Part shown: one piece after another, positions 27,579 to 37,267 of the stretch | Position numbering within the stretch: position 1 is the stretch's first letter | Layout of the letters: every line of letters starts with the position of its first letter | From: Flavobacteriaceae bacterium HL-DH10 | GTDB taxonomy: Bacteria > Bacteroidota > Bacteroidia > Flavobacteriales > Flavobacteriaceae | Assembly (NCBI GenBank): GCA_031826515.1 | Contig: CP134536.1 | Span: forward strand, 3,354,501-3,418,500 | Reading direction: 5' to 3' | Length of the DNA stretch: 64,000 nucleotides | Notes under the pieces: model-generated | What the model saw: only the letters and a program-made list of their open reading frames with translations | Told to the model about the DNA's origin: nothing | Databases searched by the model: none | Position numbers and translations under genes: made by a program

Positions 27579-30125
27579 ATGGCAGAAGGAGAAAAATTGA
27601 TCCCTATTAATATTGAAGATGAGATGAAATCGGCTTACATTGATTATTCAATGTCGGTCATTGTGTCACGTGCTTTACCAGATGTAAGAGATGGTTTAAA
27701 ACCTGTTCACAGACGTGTACTTTATGGTATGCACGAACTAGGTGTTAGAGCAAATACGGCGCATAAAAAGTCGGCAAGAATAGTTGGAGAGGTTTTAGGT
27801 AAGTATCACCCTCACGGCGATACATCGGTATATGATGCTATGGTGCGTATGGCTCAAGAATGGAGTTTACGTTATATGTTGGTTGATGGACAAGGGAACT
27901 TTGGTTCAATAGATGGAGATAGTCCAGCAGCAATGCGTTATACTGAAGCACGTATGCGTAAAATATCTGAAGACATGTTGGCAGATATTGATAAAGAAAC
28001 TGTAGATCATAAATTAAATTTTGATGATACTTTACAAGAACCAACTGTTTTACCAACTCGTATTCCTGGACTTTTAGTTAATGGAGCCTCAGGTATTGCA
28101 GTAGGTATGGCAACTAATATGCCTCCTCATAATTTAACAGAGGTTGTTAATGGAACCATTGCCTATATAGAAAATAATGATATTGAAATTGATGAGTTAA
28201 TAACACATGTTAAAGCTCCAGATTTTCCAACAGGAGGAACTATTTATGGTTATGATGGTGTAAAGGAAGCTTTTCATACTGGTAGAGGACGTATTGTTAT
28301 GCGTGCAAAAGCCAATATAGAAGAGGTTAATGGACGCGAGTGTATTATCGTTGATGAGATTCCATACCAAGTTAATAAAGCAGATATGATTAAGAAAACT
28401 GCTGATTTGGTTAATGAAAAAAAGATGGATGGTATTGCTACCATTCGTGATGAATCTGATAGAAATGGTATGCGTATAGTGTACGTTTTAAAGCGCGATG
28501 CTATTCCAAATATCGTGTTAAATAAATTATATAAATACACGGCGTTACAATCCTCATTTAGTGTGAATAACATCGCATTGGTTAATGGACGACCGCAGTT
28601 GTTAAACTTAAAAGAATTAATACATTATTTTGTTGAGCATAGACATGAAGTTGTTGTAAGAAGAACAACTTACGAATTGCGTAAAGCGGAAGAACGTGCT
28701 CATATTTTAGAAGGATTAATTATTGCTTCAGATAATATAGATGAAGTTATTAAAATAATTAGAGCTTCTTCAAATGCTGATGAAGCTAGAAATAATTTAA
28801 TTGAACGTTTTAAGCTATCTGAAATACAAGCAAAAGCTATAGTTGAGATGCGTCTGCGTCAATTAACAGGCTTAGAGCAAGATAAATTGCGTTCTGAGTA
28901 TGATGAGATCATGAAAACCATTATCGACTTAAAAGATATCTTAGACAGGAAGGATCGTCGTATGGATATTATTAAAGGCGAATTAGAAGTCGTTAGAGAA
29001 AAGTATGGTGATGAGCGTCGTTCAATTATTGAGTATGCTGGTGGAGATTTAAGTATTGAAGATATGATTCCTGATGAAAAAGTGGTTATTACTATTTCAC
29101 ATGCGGGTTACATTAAACGTACTTCACTTACAGAATATAAAACACAAAACAGAGGAGGTGTTGGACAAAAAGCATCAACAACTCGTAATGAAGATTTCCT
29201 AGAGCATTTATTTGTTGGTACAAACCATCAGTATATGTTGTTCTTTACTCAAAAAGGAAAATGTTTCTGGATGCGTGTTTATGAAATTCCAGAAGGTAGT
29301 AAAACATCAAAAGGAAGAGCTATTCAAAACCTTATAAATATTGAACAAGATGATAAAGTGATGGCTTTCATTTGTACTCAAGATTTAAAAGATGAAGCGT
29401 ATATTAATAGTCATTATGTAATCATGGCGACTAAAAAAGGTCAGGTTAAGAAAACATCACTTGAACAATATTCTCGCCCAAGAACAAATGGTATTAACGC
29501 CATTACAATTAAAGATGATGATGTTTTATTAGAAGCTAAGTTAACCACTGGAGAAAGTCAAGTGATGTTAGCATTAAAATCTGGTAAAGCTATTCGTTTT
29601 GAAGAAGCTAAAACACGACCTATGGGACGTAGTGCTTCAGGAGTAAGAGGTATTCGTTTACAAGATGAGGAAACTGATGAAGTTGTTGGAATGATTGCTG
29701 TTGATGATATGGAAAGCGATGTGCTTGTGGTTTCTGAAAACGGTTATGGAAAACGTTCTAGCTTAGAGGATTATAGAATTACTAATCGTGGAGGAAAAGG
29801 AGTGAAAACCATTTCTATTACTGAAAAAACTGGAAATCTAGTATCTATTAAAAATGTTACTGACGAAGACGATTTAATGATAATTAATAAGTCAGGAATT
29901 GCTATACGTATGGCGGTTCAAGATTTAAGAGTTATGGGTAGAGCAACACAAGGTGTTAAATTAATAAACCTTAAAGGTAATGATTCTATAGCAGCGGTTG
30001 CAAAAGTAATGCATGATGAAGATGAAGTTGAAGCCGTTGAACCTATTGAGAACACTGGAGATGTAGAAGGTGGCACAACTCTTGATAATAATCAAGAAGA
30101 AGAAGATATTAACACTGAAAATTAA
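27579..30125 (+). CDS. gyrA: DNA gyrase subunit A
   Basis: This 848-residue subunit breaks and rejoins DNA during supercoiling. The catalytic tyrosine is Tyr121 in [10 protein letters not shown]. The quinolone-determining region [20 protein letters not shown] carries Thr82, Ser83 and Asp86, which is the normal Flavobacteria state. The C-terminal pinwheel contains the GyrA-box-like [11 protein letters not shown] and later repeats ([34 protein letters not shown]). The tail is acidic (EEEDINTEN). A TPR protein gene follows 16 bp downstream. Confidence 0.96.
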   Translation: MAEGEKLIPINIEDEMKSAYIDYSMSVIVSRALPDVRDGLKPVHRRVLYGMHELGVRANTAHKKSARIVGEVLGKYHPHGDTSVYDAMVRMAQEWSLRYMLVDGQGNFGSIDGDSPAAMRYTEARMRKISEDMLADIDKETVDHKLNFDDTLQEPTVLPTRIPGLLVNGASGIAVGMATNMPPHNLTEVVNGTIAYIENNDIEIDELITHVKAPDFPTGGTIYGYDGVKEAFHTGRGRIVMRAKANIEEVNGRECIIVDEIPYQVNKADMIKKTADLVNEKKMDGIATIRDESDRNGMRIVYVLKRDAIPNIVLNKLYKYTALQSSFSVNNIALVNGRPQLLNLKELIHYFVEHRHEVVVRRTTYELRKAEERAHILEGLIIASDNIDEVIKIIRASSNADEARNNLIERFKLSEIQAKAIVEMRLRQLTGLEQDKLRSEYDEIMKTIIDLKDILDRKDRRMDIIKGELEVVREKYGDERRSIIEYAGGDLSIEDMIPDEKVVITISHAGYIKRTSLTEYKTQNRGGVGQKASTTRNEDFLEHLFVGTNHQYMLFFTQKGKCFWMRVYEIPEGSKTSKGRAIQNLINIEQDDKVMAFICTQDLKDEAYINSHYVIMATKKGQVKKTSLEQYSRPRTNGINAITIKDDDVLLEAKLTTGESQVMLALKSGKAIRFEEAKTRPMGRSASGVRGIRLQDEETDEVVGMIAVDDMESDVLVVSENGYGKRSSLEDYRITNRGGKGVKTISITEKTGNLVSIKNVTDEDDLMIINKSGIAIRMAVQDLRVMGRATQGVKLINLKGNDSIAAVAKVMHDEDEVEAVEPIENTGDVEGGTTLDNNQEEEDINTEN

Positions 30126-30141
30126 ATTAAATATTATTAAA

Positions 30142-31389
30142 ATGAAAAAACAAATTATTATAGCTTTAGCATTTTCAATAAGTGCATTTTCATTTGCGCA
30201 AAAAAAAGAATTGAAGGCGGTTGAAAAAGCTATTAAAGGAAGCAACTATGCAGAAGCTAAAGCAGCTTTAAAACAAGCTGAAGGCTTAATGTCTGAAATG
30301 GACGAGAAAAGTAAGACAAAGTATTATTATTTATTGGGGCAAGCTCTTTATGCAGGCGGTGCAGGATCAATGGAGGATGTAGATGGTGCCTTAGAAAGCT
30401 TAGAAAAAGCAAAAGGAGCTTATGGTTCAGAGATTGCTACTTTAAAGCAAGAGATGGTAAATGGAATGTTGACTAAGGGGAATGAGTCTTATGAGAAAAA
30501 AGAATACTCTTTAGCGTCTAAGTATTTTGAAAAATCATATAGATTAAGTCAAAAAGATACTTTATTTCTTTATTATGCAGCAGCAACAGCTGTTAATGTT
30601 CAAGAATTTGATAGAGCTTTAGGTTTATATGAAGAATTAAAAAACTTAGGTTATACAGGTGTTAAAAAAGAATATTTTGCAACAAATAATGAAACTGGAG
30701 AAGAAGAAGTTTTAGAAAAATCAACACGAGATCTTTATGTTAAAGCAAAAAGTCATATTAATCCAGGAGAACGTTTAACAGAGTCTAAAAAACCAGAAAT
30801 TGTTAAAAATGTAGCACTTATTTATGTTAGTCAAGGTAATAATGAAAAAGCTATTGAAGCAATGAAAGCTGCAAGAGCAGAAAGTCCTGATGATATTAAC
30901 TTAATTCTTAGTGAAGCGAATGTTCATTATAAAATGGGAAATATGGATGAGTTTAAAAAGCTTTTAGAAAAAGCGACTCAAATGGATCCTGGAAATGCAG
31001 AGCTTCAGTATAACTTAGGTGTTGTATCTGCCGAAGCTAATCATATAGAAGAGGCTAAAGGATACTATGAAAAAACTATCGAATTAGATCCTAATTATAT
31101 TAACGCATACATAAATTTATCTGCTCTAGTATTAGCCGGAGAGGAGCCTCTTATTAAAGAGATGAATGGTTTAGGAACTTCAAAAGCAGATGATAAAAGA
31201 TATGATGAGTTAAGAGATCAGCGTCAAAATATTTATAGAGAAGCAATTCCTTATTTAGCAAAAGCGATAGAAATTGATGCTAAAAACCTTAGTGCGTCAA
31301 AAACATTGATGAATATTTATAGCATCTTAGGAGAAACAGATAAATATAAGAGTCTTAAAGAGACCGTTGATGCTTTAGAAGCAAACTAA
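30142..31389 (+). CDS. Exported tetratricopeptide repeat protein
   Basis: With ATG at 30142 the protein is 415 residues. It has a signal peptide (MKKQIIIALAFSISAFSFAQ) and many helical repeats, including clear TPR units (KNVALIYVSQGNNEKAIEAM, AELQYNLGVVSAEANHIEEA, PNYINAYINLSALVLAGEEP). It is a periplasmic scaffold with unknown partners. An in-frame start at 30070 would overlap gyrA by 56 bp and put a lysine-rich segment before the signal, so it is rejected. Co-transcribed with gyrA (16 bp gap), it ends at a strong terminator. Confidence 0.82.
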   Translation: MKKQIIIALAFSISAFSFAQKKELKAVEKAIKGSNYAEAKAALKQAEGLMSEMDEKSKTKYYYLLGQALYAGGAGSMEDVDGALESLEKAKGAYGSEIATLKQEMVNGMLTKGNESYEKKEYSLASKYFEKSYRLSQKDTLFLYYAAATAVNVQEFDRALGLYEELKNLGYTGVKKEYFATNNETGEEEVLEKSTRDLYVKAKSHINPGERLTESKKPEIVKNVALIYVSQGNNEKAIEAMKAARAESPDDINLILSEANVHYKMGNMDEFKKLLEKATQMDPGNAELQYNLGVVSAEANHIEEAKGYYEKTIELDPNYINAYINLSALVLAGEEPLIKEMNGLGTSKADDKRYDELRDQRQNIYREAIPYLAKAIEIDAKNLSASKTLMNIYSILGETDKYKSLKETVDALEAN

Positions 31390-31411
31390 TCTTTATTTCT
31401 TATTTGTAGAT

Positions 31412-31446
31412 ATAAAAAAAAGCCGCAATTAGCGGCTTTTTTTTAT
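31412..31446. terminator. Bidirectional terminator between the TPR gene and the NlpC/P60 gene
   Basis: ATAAAAAAAAGCCGC (31412-31426), loop AATTA, GCGGCTTTTTTTTAT (31432-31446): 15 perfect pairs. It overlaps the stop of the convergent gene at 31443. Confidence 0.88.
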
Positions 31447-32192
31447 ATCACTTTTTTAATAACACGTAATTTATGTGTGTGCATTTTTTTATCTACATTG
31501 TATATGCCTGAGTGGTCTAATCTGTCAATTCTAACTTTGCCATGAGCATGTATTATGTAGTTGTCTTTCATGATAATGCCAACATGGGTTATAACACCTT
31601 CGTTATTATCAAAAAAAGCTAAATCTCCAGGTTCACTTTCTTCAATAAAACTTAAGGCTTCTCCTTGAGTAGCTTGTTGTGACGCATCACGTAATAGTTT
31701 ATAGCCATTAAGTTTATATACCATTTGTGTAAAACCAGAACAATCAATTCCGAAAGGCGTTTTCCCACCCCATAAATAAGGCGCGTTTAAATATAAAAAA
31801 GCTGATTGTATTATATTTTCTTTTGGCGCTTTTCCTTCAACAATATTACCATCATGTGAATGGTTTAAAATAGATAAAGCATTTAGTGTAGACCCTAATA
31901 CAATAGGGTGTAATTGCTGGTTAGTGTCTTGTATAAATTCAACTAAATCAATACAAAGTTTCGGAGTTTCTTTATGTAAATATTTGTATTGTTCTTCTGT
32001 AGTTTCTAAGTATTGTTTATTATCTATCCAGCCTTCATAAGAATCGAAAGCAAGTCTTATTTTACTCCAATTTTTACGTTGTTCTAAAATTTTAAAAATG
32101 TCGCCATATAACACTTGAGATACAAGTTCACTGGTGTCAGTGGCTTCTTTTCTAAGAGGAACAATGCTTAAATTACAAATACCGTACTGCAT
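31443..32192 (-). CDS. C40 family NlpC/P60 cysteine peptidase
   Basis: This 249-residue protein has an N-terminal SH3b-like part (about 1-65, VPLRKEATDTSELVSQVLYG) and a C-terminal NlpC/P60 domain with the triad Cys151 (GIDCSGFTQM), His203 (ITHVGIIM) and His215 (YIIHAHGKV). Related proteins (dipeptidyl-peptidase VI/YkfC type) cleave gamma-D-Glu-diamino-acid bonds in muropeptides. There is no signal peptide, which fits a cytoplasmic murein-recycling enzyme. It lies 9 bp downstream of the thiolase gene in the same transcript. Confidence 0.87.
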   Translation of the reverse strand: MQYGICNLSIVPLRKEATDTSELVSQVLYGDIFKILEQRKNWSKIRLAFDSYEGWIDNKQYLETTEEQYKYLHKETPKLCIDLVEFIQDTNQQLHPIVLGSTLNALSILNHSHDGNIVEGKAPKENIIQSAFLYLNAPYLWGGKTPFGIDCSGFTQMVYKLNGYKLLRDASQQATQGEALSFIEESEPGDLAFFDNNEGVITHVGIIMKDNYIIHAHGKVRIDRLDHSGIYNVDKKMHTHKLRVIKKVI

Positions 32193-32201
32193 TAAATAAG
32201 C

Positions 32202-33380
32202 TTAATTACGTTCTATAACAATTGCTGATGCACCACCTCCGCCATTACAAATAGCAGCTGCACCAATTTTACCATTATTCTGATCTAAAACATTTAATAA
32301 AGTAATTAAAATTCTAACACCAGAACAACCTAGTGGATGTCCTAATGATACGGCTCCTCCATTAACATTTACATTAGTGTCATTTAAGCCAAGAATTTTC
32401 ATGTTAGCTAGACCAACCACTGAAAACGCCTCGTTAAATTCAAAAAAATCAACATCTTCTATCTTTATTCCTGCTTTATCTAACGCTTTGGGTAATGCTT
32501 TGGAAGGAGCAGTTGTAAACCATTCTGGTTCATGAGCAGCATCCGCATAACTTTTAATAGTGGCTAAAATCTGTAATCCTAACTCATTAGCTTTCTCTTT
32601 ACTCATTAATATCATGGCACCTGCACCATCATTAATTGTTGAGGCATTAGCAGCGGTTACCGTGCCATCTTTTGTGAAAGCAGGTCGTAATTGCGGAATT
32701 TTATCCATCTTCACATTTGTGAACTCTTCATCTTTTGCAACTATAATAGGTTCTCCTCGTCTTTGAGGAACTTCAACAGGTACAACTTCATTATCAAATT
32801 TTCCGGCTTCCCATGCTTCAGAAGACCTCGTATATGATTGTATGGCGTAAGCATCTTGGTCTTCGCGAGAAAACTCATATTCATTAGCACATGCATCAGC
32901 ACAAACTCCCATAGCATTTTGGTCGTAAGCATCAACTAGTCCATCTTTTTGCATGCCATCAATTAAAGTTGTTGGTCCAAATTTAGTGCCTGTTCTCGCA
33001 TATAAATAATGCGGAATTAAACTCATATTCTCCATACCTCCAGCAACTATAATGTTAGCATCGCCTAAAGCTATGGCTTGAGCTGCTTGCATAACAGCTT
33101 TCATGCCGGAAGCACATACTTTATTTATAGTGGTACAAGGAACCGTATTAGGTATTCCTGCATATATAGCTGCTTGTCTTGCTGGCGCTTGTCCTGTACC
33201 AGCTTGAACTACATTGCCCATTATTACTTCTTCAACTAATTCTGGTTTTAAATTTATTCTATCAAGCGCTCCTTTTATAGCTACTGCACCTAGTCTTGGA
33301 GCTGAAATAGTAGACAAGTTACCCATAAAACTACCAATTGGAGTTCTTGCAGCAGCAACGATAACAACTTCTTTATTCAT
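32202..33380 (-). CDS. Acetyl-CoA C-acetyltransferase (thiolase)
   Basis: With ATG at 33380 the protein is 392 residues. It has the acyl-enzyme Cys89 in NKVCASGMKAVMQ, the C-terminal His in SLGHPLGCSGVR, and the second catalytic Cys in AAICNGGGGAS near the end. It condenses or cleaves acetoacetyl-CoA; a beta-oxidation or branched-chain role is also possible. An in-frame start at 33449 adds 23 residues (FKFLLKNHYFRFTKR) unlike the family N-terminus and is rejected. The NlpC/P60 gene follows after 9 bp; no metabolic link between the two is obvious. Confidence 0.92.
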   Translation of the reverse strand: MNKEVVIVAAARTPIGSFMGNLSTISAPRLGAVAIKGALDRINLKPELVEEVIMGNVVQAGTGQAPARQAAIYAGIPNTVPCTTINKVCASGMKAVMQAAQAIALGDANIIVAGGMENMSLIPHYLYARTGTKFGPTTLIDGMQKDGLVDAYDQNAMGVCADACANEYEFSREDQDAYAIQSYTRSSEAWEAGKFDNEVVPVEVPQRRGEPIIVAKDEEFTNVKMDKIPQLRPAFTKDGTVTAANASTINDGAGAMILMSKEKANELGLQILATIKSYADAAHEPEWFTTAPSKALPKALDKAGIKIEDVDFFEFNEAFSVVGLANMKILGLNDTNVNVNGGAVSLGHPLGCSGVRILITLLNVLDQNNGKIGAAAICNGGGGASAIVIERN

Positions 33381-33570
33381 AATTAAACCAATTCGTTTAG
33401 TAAAGCGAAAATAATGATTTTTTAATAGAAATTTGAAAGATTCACCCATTATAAAAAATGGTTGGAGCTTATAATTTTATTACATTTGAAATTAGTATTA
33501 TGAATAATAGTGTGTAAACATTTGTGATTGAAAACGAGTTTGGTAATACTTAAGAAATAAAAACATGTAG

Positions 33571-35619
33571 ATGAAAGACTTTATAAACAACCTATATAGA
33601 AATCATTCTTTAATTTATAAAGGACTTTTGTTTGTGAGTACCACTATTTTAATAGTGTATTTGTTTCCAAAAAGCGGAAAATTCAAGTATAACTTTGAGA
33701 AAGGAAAGCCTTGGCAGTCTGAAAATTTATATGCTCCCTTTGATTTTGCGATAAAAAAAACAGCAGAGGAAATTAGTGCTGAAAAAAAGGTTATCACAGA
33801 TAACTCAGTTTTATATTTTAATGTTGATGAGACTGTTGTAGAAAAGGTTAGGGAGGCGTATAAAAATGAATTTAGAGAAGTATTTCATGATTCCATTTTT
33901 AAAAAAGAATTGCCTAAAATATATGATCTAGGTGAGCTTATAATTAATGAATTATATGCTTTTGGCGTTTTAAATGAAAATTATGATGTCTCTGAAGAGA
34001 GTTCGGTTGTTATTTTAGATGGTCGAGTTGAAAAACAAAAGACCGTTTTTTCTAATTTAATAAAACAGGATGCTGTTAAAGAAACTATTGATAAACTATT
34101 AATTGATAATAATTTAGAAAACTTAAAAACAGATTTTGTTTCTTTATTTTTTGATTTAGTAGAACCTAATTTAATATTTGATAAATCATTCACAGAAAGA
34201 GCTTTAAAAGAGGAGCTTGACAAGATTTCTTATGCAAGAGGAAGTATAGAAAAGGGGACTTTAATTGTGTCAAAAGGAGAAGTTGTTGAGGGTGATAAGT
34301 TTCAAAAATTAAACTCGCTTAAGTCCGAATACGAATCTCAAGTTTGGAGTAAATCCAATTATATTTGGGTTTTATTTGCTTATACATTATTAGTAGCATT
34401 AGCATTATTAATGTTATTGCTTTTTTTAAGAAAATATAGAGTTACCGTATTTGAAAATAATACAAAAGTTACTTTTATATTTTTCAATATATTTTTAATG
34501 ATATTAATTACAACCTTAGTAATTAATTATAATGCTAAATATATTTATGTAGTGCCTATTTGTATCCTGCCATTAGTTTTTAAAGCCTTTTTCGACGCGA
34601 GATTAGGTTTGTTTGCTCATGTCATTACAGTGTTGCTATTAGGTTTTATAGTGCCTAATAGTTATGAGTATATGTTTCTTCAAATTATTGCAGGTATTGT
34701 AACAATATTAACGGTTTCAGAGCTTTATAAACGCGCTAATTTGTTTATTTCAGTAGGTCAGATAACTTTGATATATATAGTCGCTTATTTTGCCTTTTTT
34801 GTAATTCATGAAGGTACTATTGAAACTATAAAATGGGAGACGTTTATTTGGTTTGTTTTGTGCGGATTGGCAACGTTGTTTGTCCAACCATTAATTTATA
34901 TTTATGAAAAGCTTTTCGGTTTAGTGTCTGATGTATCACTTTTAGAATTGTCAGATACCAATTCAAAATTACTAAAAGAACTTTCTAATAAAGCACCAGG
35001 AACATTTCATCATTCATTAAATGTGGCTAATCTTGCAGAATCGTCAGCAAATGAGATAGGTGCAAATGCGATGTTGGTTAGGGTAGGAGCATTATATCAT
35101 GATATTGGTAAAATGAAAAATCCAACTTATTTTACAGAGAATCAATCAACAGGTATTAATCCGCATGATGAATTATCTTCAAAAGAAAGCGCAAGAATTA
35201 TTACAGATCATGTTATTAATGGTATTGAAATAGCTAAAAAGCATAATTTACCCGATAGGGTTATTGATTTTATTAGAACACATCATGGCACAAGTGTCGT
35301 TTATTATTTTTACATGAAAGAGAAAAATGATTATGAAGACGTAGATAAACTTGAATTTAGTTACCCTGGACCAAAACCCTTTAGTAAAGAGACCGCTATT
35401 TTAATGATGTGTGATAGTATTGAAGCGGCTTCAAAGAGTTTAAAAGAACCAACATCTACTAAAATTGATGCATTTGTAGAAAATATTATAGATAAGCAAA
35501 TAGAAGAAGGTCAGTTTTTAAATGCTAATATAACATTTAAAGAAATCCAGTCTATAAAAAAAGTTTTAAAGCATAAGTTGGCTAATATCTATCACTTACG
35601 TATAGAATATCCAGAATAA
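33571..35619 (+). CDS. PgpH-like 7TMR-HD phosphohydrolase
   Basis: This 682-residue membrane protein has an N-terminal helix (about 16-33), a large extracytoplasmic 7TMR-HDED domain (about 40-260), seven closely packed helices (about 265-460), and a cytoplasmic HD domain. The HD metal site is visible in TFHHSLNVANLAESS (His480, His481), ALYHDIGKMKNP (His510, Asp511) and IRTHHGTSVVYYF. PgpH of this architecture hydrolyses cyclic di-AMP, so the protein probably controls that messenger and, through it, osmotic and potassium balance. The AT-rich run behind it leads to the tRNA cluster. Confidence 0.88.
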   Translation: MKDFINNLYRNHSLIYKGLLFVSTTILIVYLFPKSGKFKYNFEKGKPWQSENLYAPFDFAIKKTAEEISAEKKVITDNSVLYFNVDETVVEKVREAYKNEFREVFHDSIFKKELPKIYDLGELIINELYAFGVLNENYDVSEESSVVILDGRVEKQKTVFSNLIKQDAVKETIDKLLIDNNLENLKTDFVSLFFDLVEPNLIFDKSFTERALKEELDKISYARGSIEKGTLIVSKGEVVEGDKFQKLNSLKSEYESQVWSKSNYIWVLFAYTLLVALALLMLLLFLRKYRVTVFENNTKVTFIFFNIFLMILITTLVINYNAKYIYVVPICILPLVFKAFFDARLGLFAHVITVLLLGFIVPNSYEYMFLQIIAGIVTILTVSELYKRANLFISVGQITLIYIVAYFAFFVIHEGTIETIKWETFIWFVLCGLATLFVQPLIYIYEKLFGLVSDVSLLELSDTNSKLLKELSNKAPGTFHHSLNVANLAESSANEIGANAMLVRVGALYHDIGKMKNPTYFTENQSTGINPHDELSSKESARIITDHVINGIEIAKKHNLPDRVIDFIRTHHGTSVVYYFYMKEKNDYEDVDKLEFSYPGPKPFSKETAILMMCDSIEAASKSLKEPTSTKIDAFVENIIDKQIEEGQFLNANITFKEIQSIKKVLKHKLANIYHLRIEYPE

Positions 35620-35649
35620 TAAAAAAAGTCAAAAAAAAGTAAAAAAAAT

Positions 35650-35681
35650 GTTTGTGTCATACAGGAGTAAAAGTTACATTT
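35650..35681 (+). promoter_or_regulatory. Full consensus promoter of the tRNA cluster
   Basis: TTTG (35650-35653), a spacer of 20 nt, then TACATTTG (35674-35681), a textbook TTTG / TAnnTTTG promoter. The first tRNA starts 44 bp downstream. Confidence 0.85.
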
Positions 35682-35725
35682 GCATCCGCATTTAAGACAA
35701 AGTGCGTAGTTCATTAAAAATTAAC

Positions 35726-35814
35726 GGAGAGGTGCCTGAGTGGCCGAAAGGAGCGGTTTGCTAAATCGTCGTAGGTGGAAACACTTACCCAGGGTTCGAA
35801 TCCCTGTCTCTCCG
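35726..35814 (+). tRNA. tRNA-Ser (GCT)
   Basis: This 89 nt gene has a seven-pair acceptor stem (GGAGAGG with TCTCTCC, last pair G-T), a long class II variable arm (GTAGGTGGAAACACTTAC region), and the T-loop GGTTCGAATCC. The anticodon loop reads TTGCTAA, giving anticodon GCT. CCA is not encoded. Confidence 0.95.
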
Positions 35815-35867
35815 CAAGTTTAAAAGTAGAATTGAATTCCCAATATTATGTTCATTCTATTTCAATT

Positions 35868-35942
35868 CGGGGTGTAGCGTAGCCCGGTTATCGCGCCGCG
35901 TTTGGGACGCGGAGGTCGCAGGTTCGAATCCTGCCACCCCGA
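35868..35942 (+). tRNA. tRNA-Pro (TGG)
   Basis: The acceptor CGGGGTG pairs with CACCCCG. The anticodon stem CCGCG/CGCGG encloses TTTGGGA, giving TGG. The T-loop is GGTTCGAATCC. CCA is not encoded. Confidence 0.95.
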
Positions 35943-35971
35943 CACTGTTTTCGTAGAAACATAAAAACTAC

Positions 35972-36045
35972 GGGCTCTTAGCTCAGCTGGATAGAGCACC
36001 TCCCTTCTAAGGAGGCGGTCGAAGGTTCGAATCCTTCAGGGCTCA
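35972..36045 (+). tRNA. tRNA-Arg (TCT)
   Basis: The acceptor GGGCTCT pairs with AGGGCTC (two G-T pairs). The D arm is AGCTCAGCTGGATAGAGC. The anticodon stem CCTCC/GGAGG encloses CTTCTAA, giving TCT. The T-loop is GGTTCGAATCC. Third in the cluster, 29 bp after tRNA-Pro. Confidence 0.95.
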
Positions 36046-36048
36046 CTT

Positions 36049-36077
36049 AAAGCTTCACAGAAATGTGAGGCTTTTTT
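36049..36077 (+). terminator. Terminator of the tRNA cluster
   Basis: AAAGCTTCAC (36049-36058), loop AGAAAT, GTGAGGCTTTTTT (36065-36077); ten pairs with one T-G. It ends three bases before the convergent methyltransferase stop codon. Confidence 0.8.
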
Positions 36078-36079
36078 GT

Positions 36080-37261
36080 TTAATATAGTTTTGTGGTAAT
36101 GATAACAATCTTTTCATTGTCAATATTTGTAGTGAAAAAGATAAAGGAATCTCCACCATCTTTAATATTGAATTTTTTGCGAATTTGCTGAACAGTTTCA
36201 GGAAAATTTCTGGTTGTGATATTCGCTTTAGTTATGTTTAGTTTTTTTAACGCTTTTTTGTTGTAGTTTATAATGTTTTCAATTTTAAAAGCTCTGCCGG
36301 GGAAATCTATTTCTGTTTTATTGGTATATAAATGAGAGTGTTTATGAAGCTTAAAAACATCTAATTGCTTTGTAATGGAATGAAATCCACCAGCTTTTAA
36401 AATAGCGCTATTGGGTTCGTATAAATAAGCAAGCGGTTGGTTATATATAGAATCTATCAATTTTTCGTTTTCTAACGAAAAATTAAAATAGTCATTTTGG
36501 TCTTTTTTGATGTTTACCGTTTCAATAGAAATATCTCCTTCAAAACCATCTTCTAAAACCCAAAGTAATTCTTTAACCTCATTATTTATAGCTACTACGT
36601 GTATAGTTTTAACATGTGTTAATTCGCTAATACCAACCGATAAATCGAGTAGGGGCGATGTTTTAATTAGAATGTTTTTAGAGTGTTTGAAAAGTATTTC
36701 TAAATGTTGTGGCACATTAGGTAAACAATCGTTTAAAAAGAAGACTTTTCCTTTGCTATCATGTCGCCTTGAAGGGTCTATGTAAATCCAATCAAAATTT
36801 TGATTAGTACTTTTTAAATAGTCAATACCATCGGCATGAATGGTTTTAATATTATTAGCTTCTAGTTGTTTATAATTATGATTAACAATATTAGAAAGAC
36901 TTTCATTTATTTCGCAATGTTCAACCGTTTTAAAGCGTTTTGAAAAGAAAAAGCAGTCGACTCCAAAACCACCTGTTAAGTCTATTATTGAATCTCCTTT
37001 AATTAAATCGGATTTGTATTTGGCAGAAACTTCAGAGGACGTTTGTTCAATATTTAATTTATTAGGGTAATATATGTTTTTGCAATGAAACCAAGTTGGT
37101 AATTTCTTTTCGCAACGTTTTTTCGCTTCAATTTGTTCAATAATAGCTTTGGTTTCAACCGAATAAAAATTCGTGCCTTTTAATAGTACCGATGAAATGT
37201 CTGAATTTAAGTTCTTTTTAATAAAGTCCTGTATTTCAGTATTTAAAATTAATGTGTTCAA
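36080..37261 (-). CDS. SAM-dependent methyltransferase with PG_1098/THUMP-like domains
   Basis: This 393-residue protein has an N-terminal helical part (about 1-90) and a Rossmann methyltransferase core with IIDLTGGFGVDCFFFSKRF (SAM motif I, about 93-111), HCEINESLSN (acidic motif II) and WIYIDPSRRHDSKG (motif IV, DPSRR). The C-terminal region (about 290-393) matches the PG_1098 ferredoxin-like plus THUMP-like arrangement known from Bacteroidetes. RNA methylation is probable but the target is not known. The start is TTG at 37261, since a stop lies three codons upstream with no ATG between; it begins six bases after the AI-2E transporter stop, consistent with translational coupling. Confidence 0.82.
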   Translation of the reverse strand: MNTLILNTEIQDFIKKNLNSDISSVLLKGTNFYSVETKAIIEQIEAKKRCEKKLPTWFHCKNIYYPNKLNIEQTSSEVSAKYKSDLIKGDSIIDLTGGFGVDCFFFSKRFKTVEHCEINESLSNIVNHNYKQLEANNIKTIHADGIDYLKSTNQNFDWIYIDPSRRHDSKGKVFFLNDCLPNVPQHLEILFKHSKNILIKTSPLLDLSVGISELTHVKTIHVVAINNEVKELLWVLEDGFEGDISIETVNIKKDQNDYFNFSLENEKLIDSIYNQPLAYLYEPNSAILKAGGFHSITKQLDVFKLHKHSHLYTNKTEIDFPGRAFKIENIINYNKKALKKLNITKANITTRNFPETVQQIRKKFNIKDGGDSFIFFTTNIDNEKIVIITTKLY

Positions 37262-37267
37262 GTGAAA

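Noticed and set aside
27816-27840. Quinolone-resistance change in gyrA (Thr82 in GDTSVYD)
   Set aside because: Thr at this place is the wild-type residue in flavobacteria such as F. psychrophilum; not evidence of resistance.
30070-30141. Upstream start for the TPR protein overlapping gyrA
   Set aside because: It would place a lysine-rich segment before an obvious signal peptide and overlap gyrA by 56 bp.
35620-35650. Terminator after the PgpH-like gene
   Set aside because: The stretch is A-rich without a stem-loop, so no terminator can be supported.
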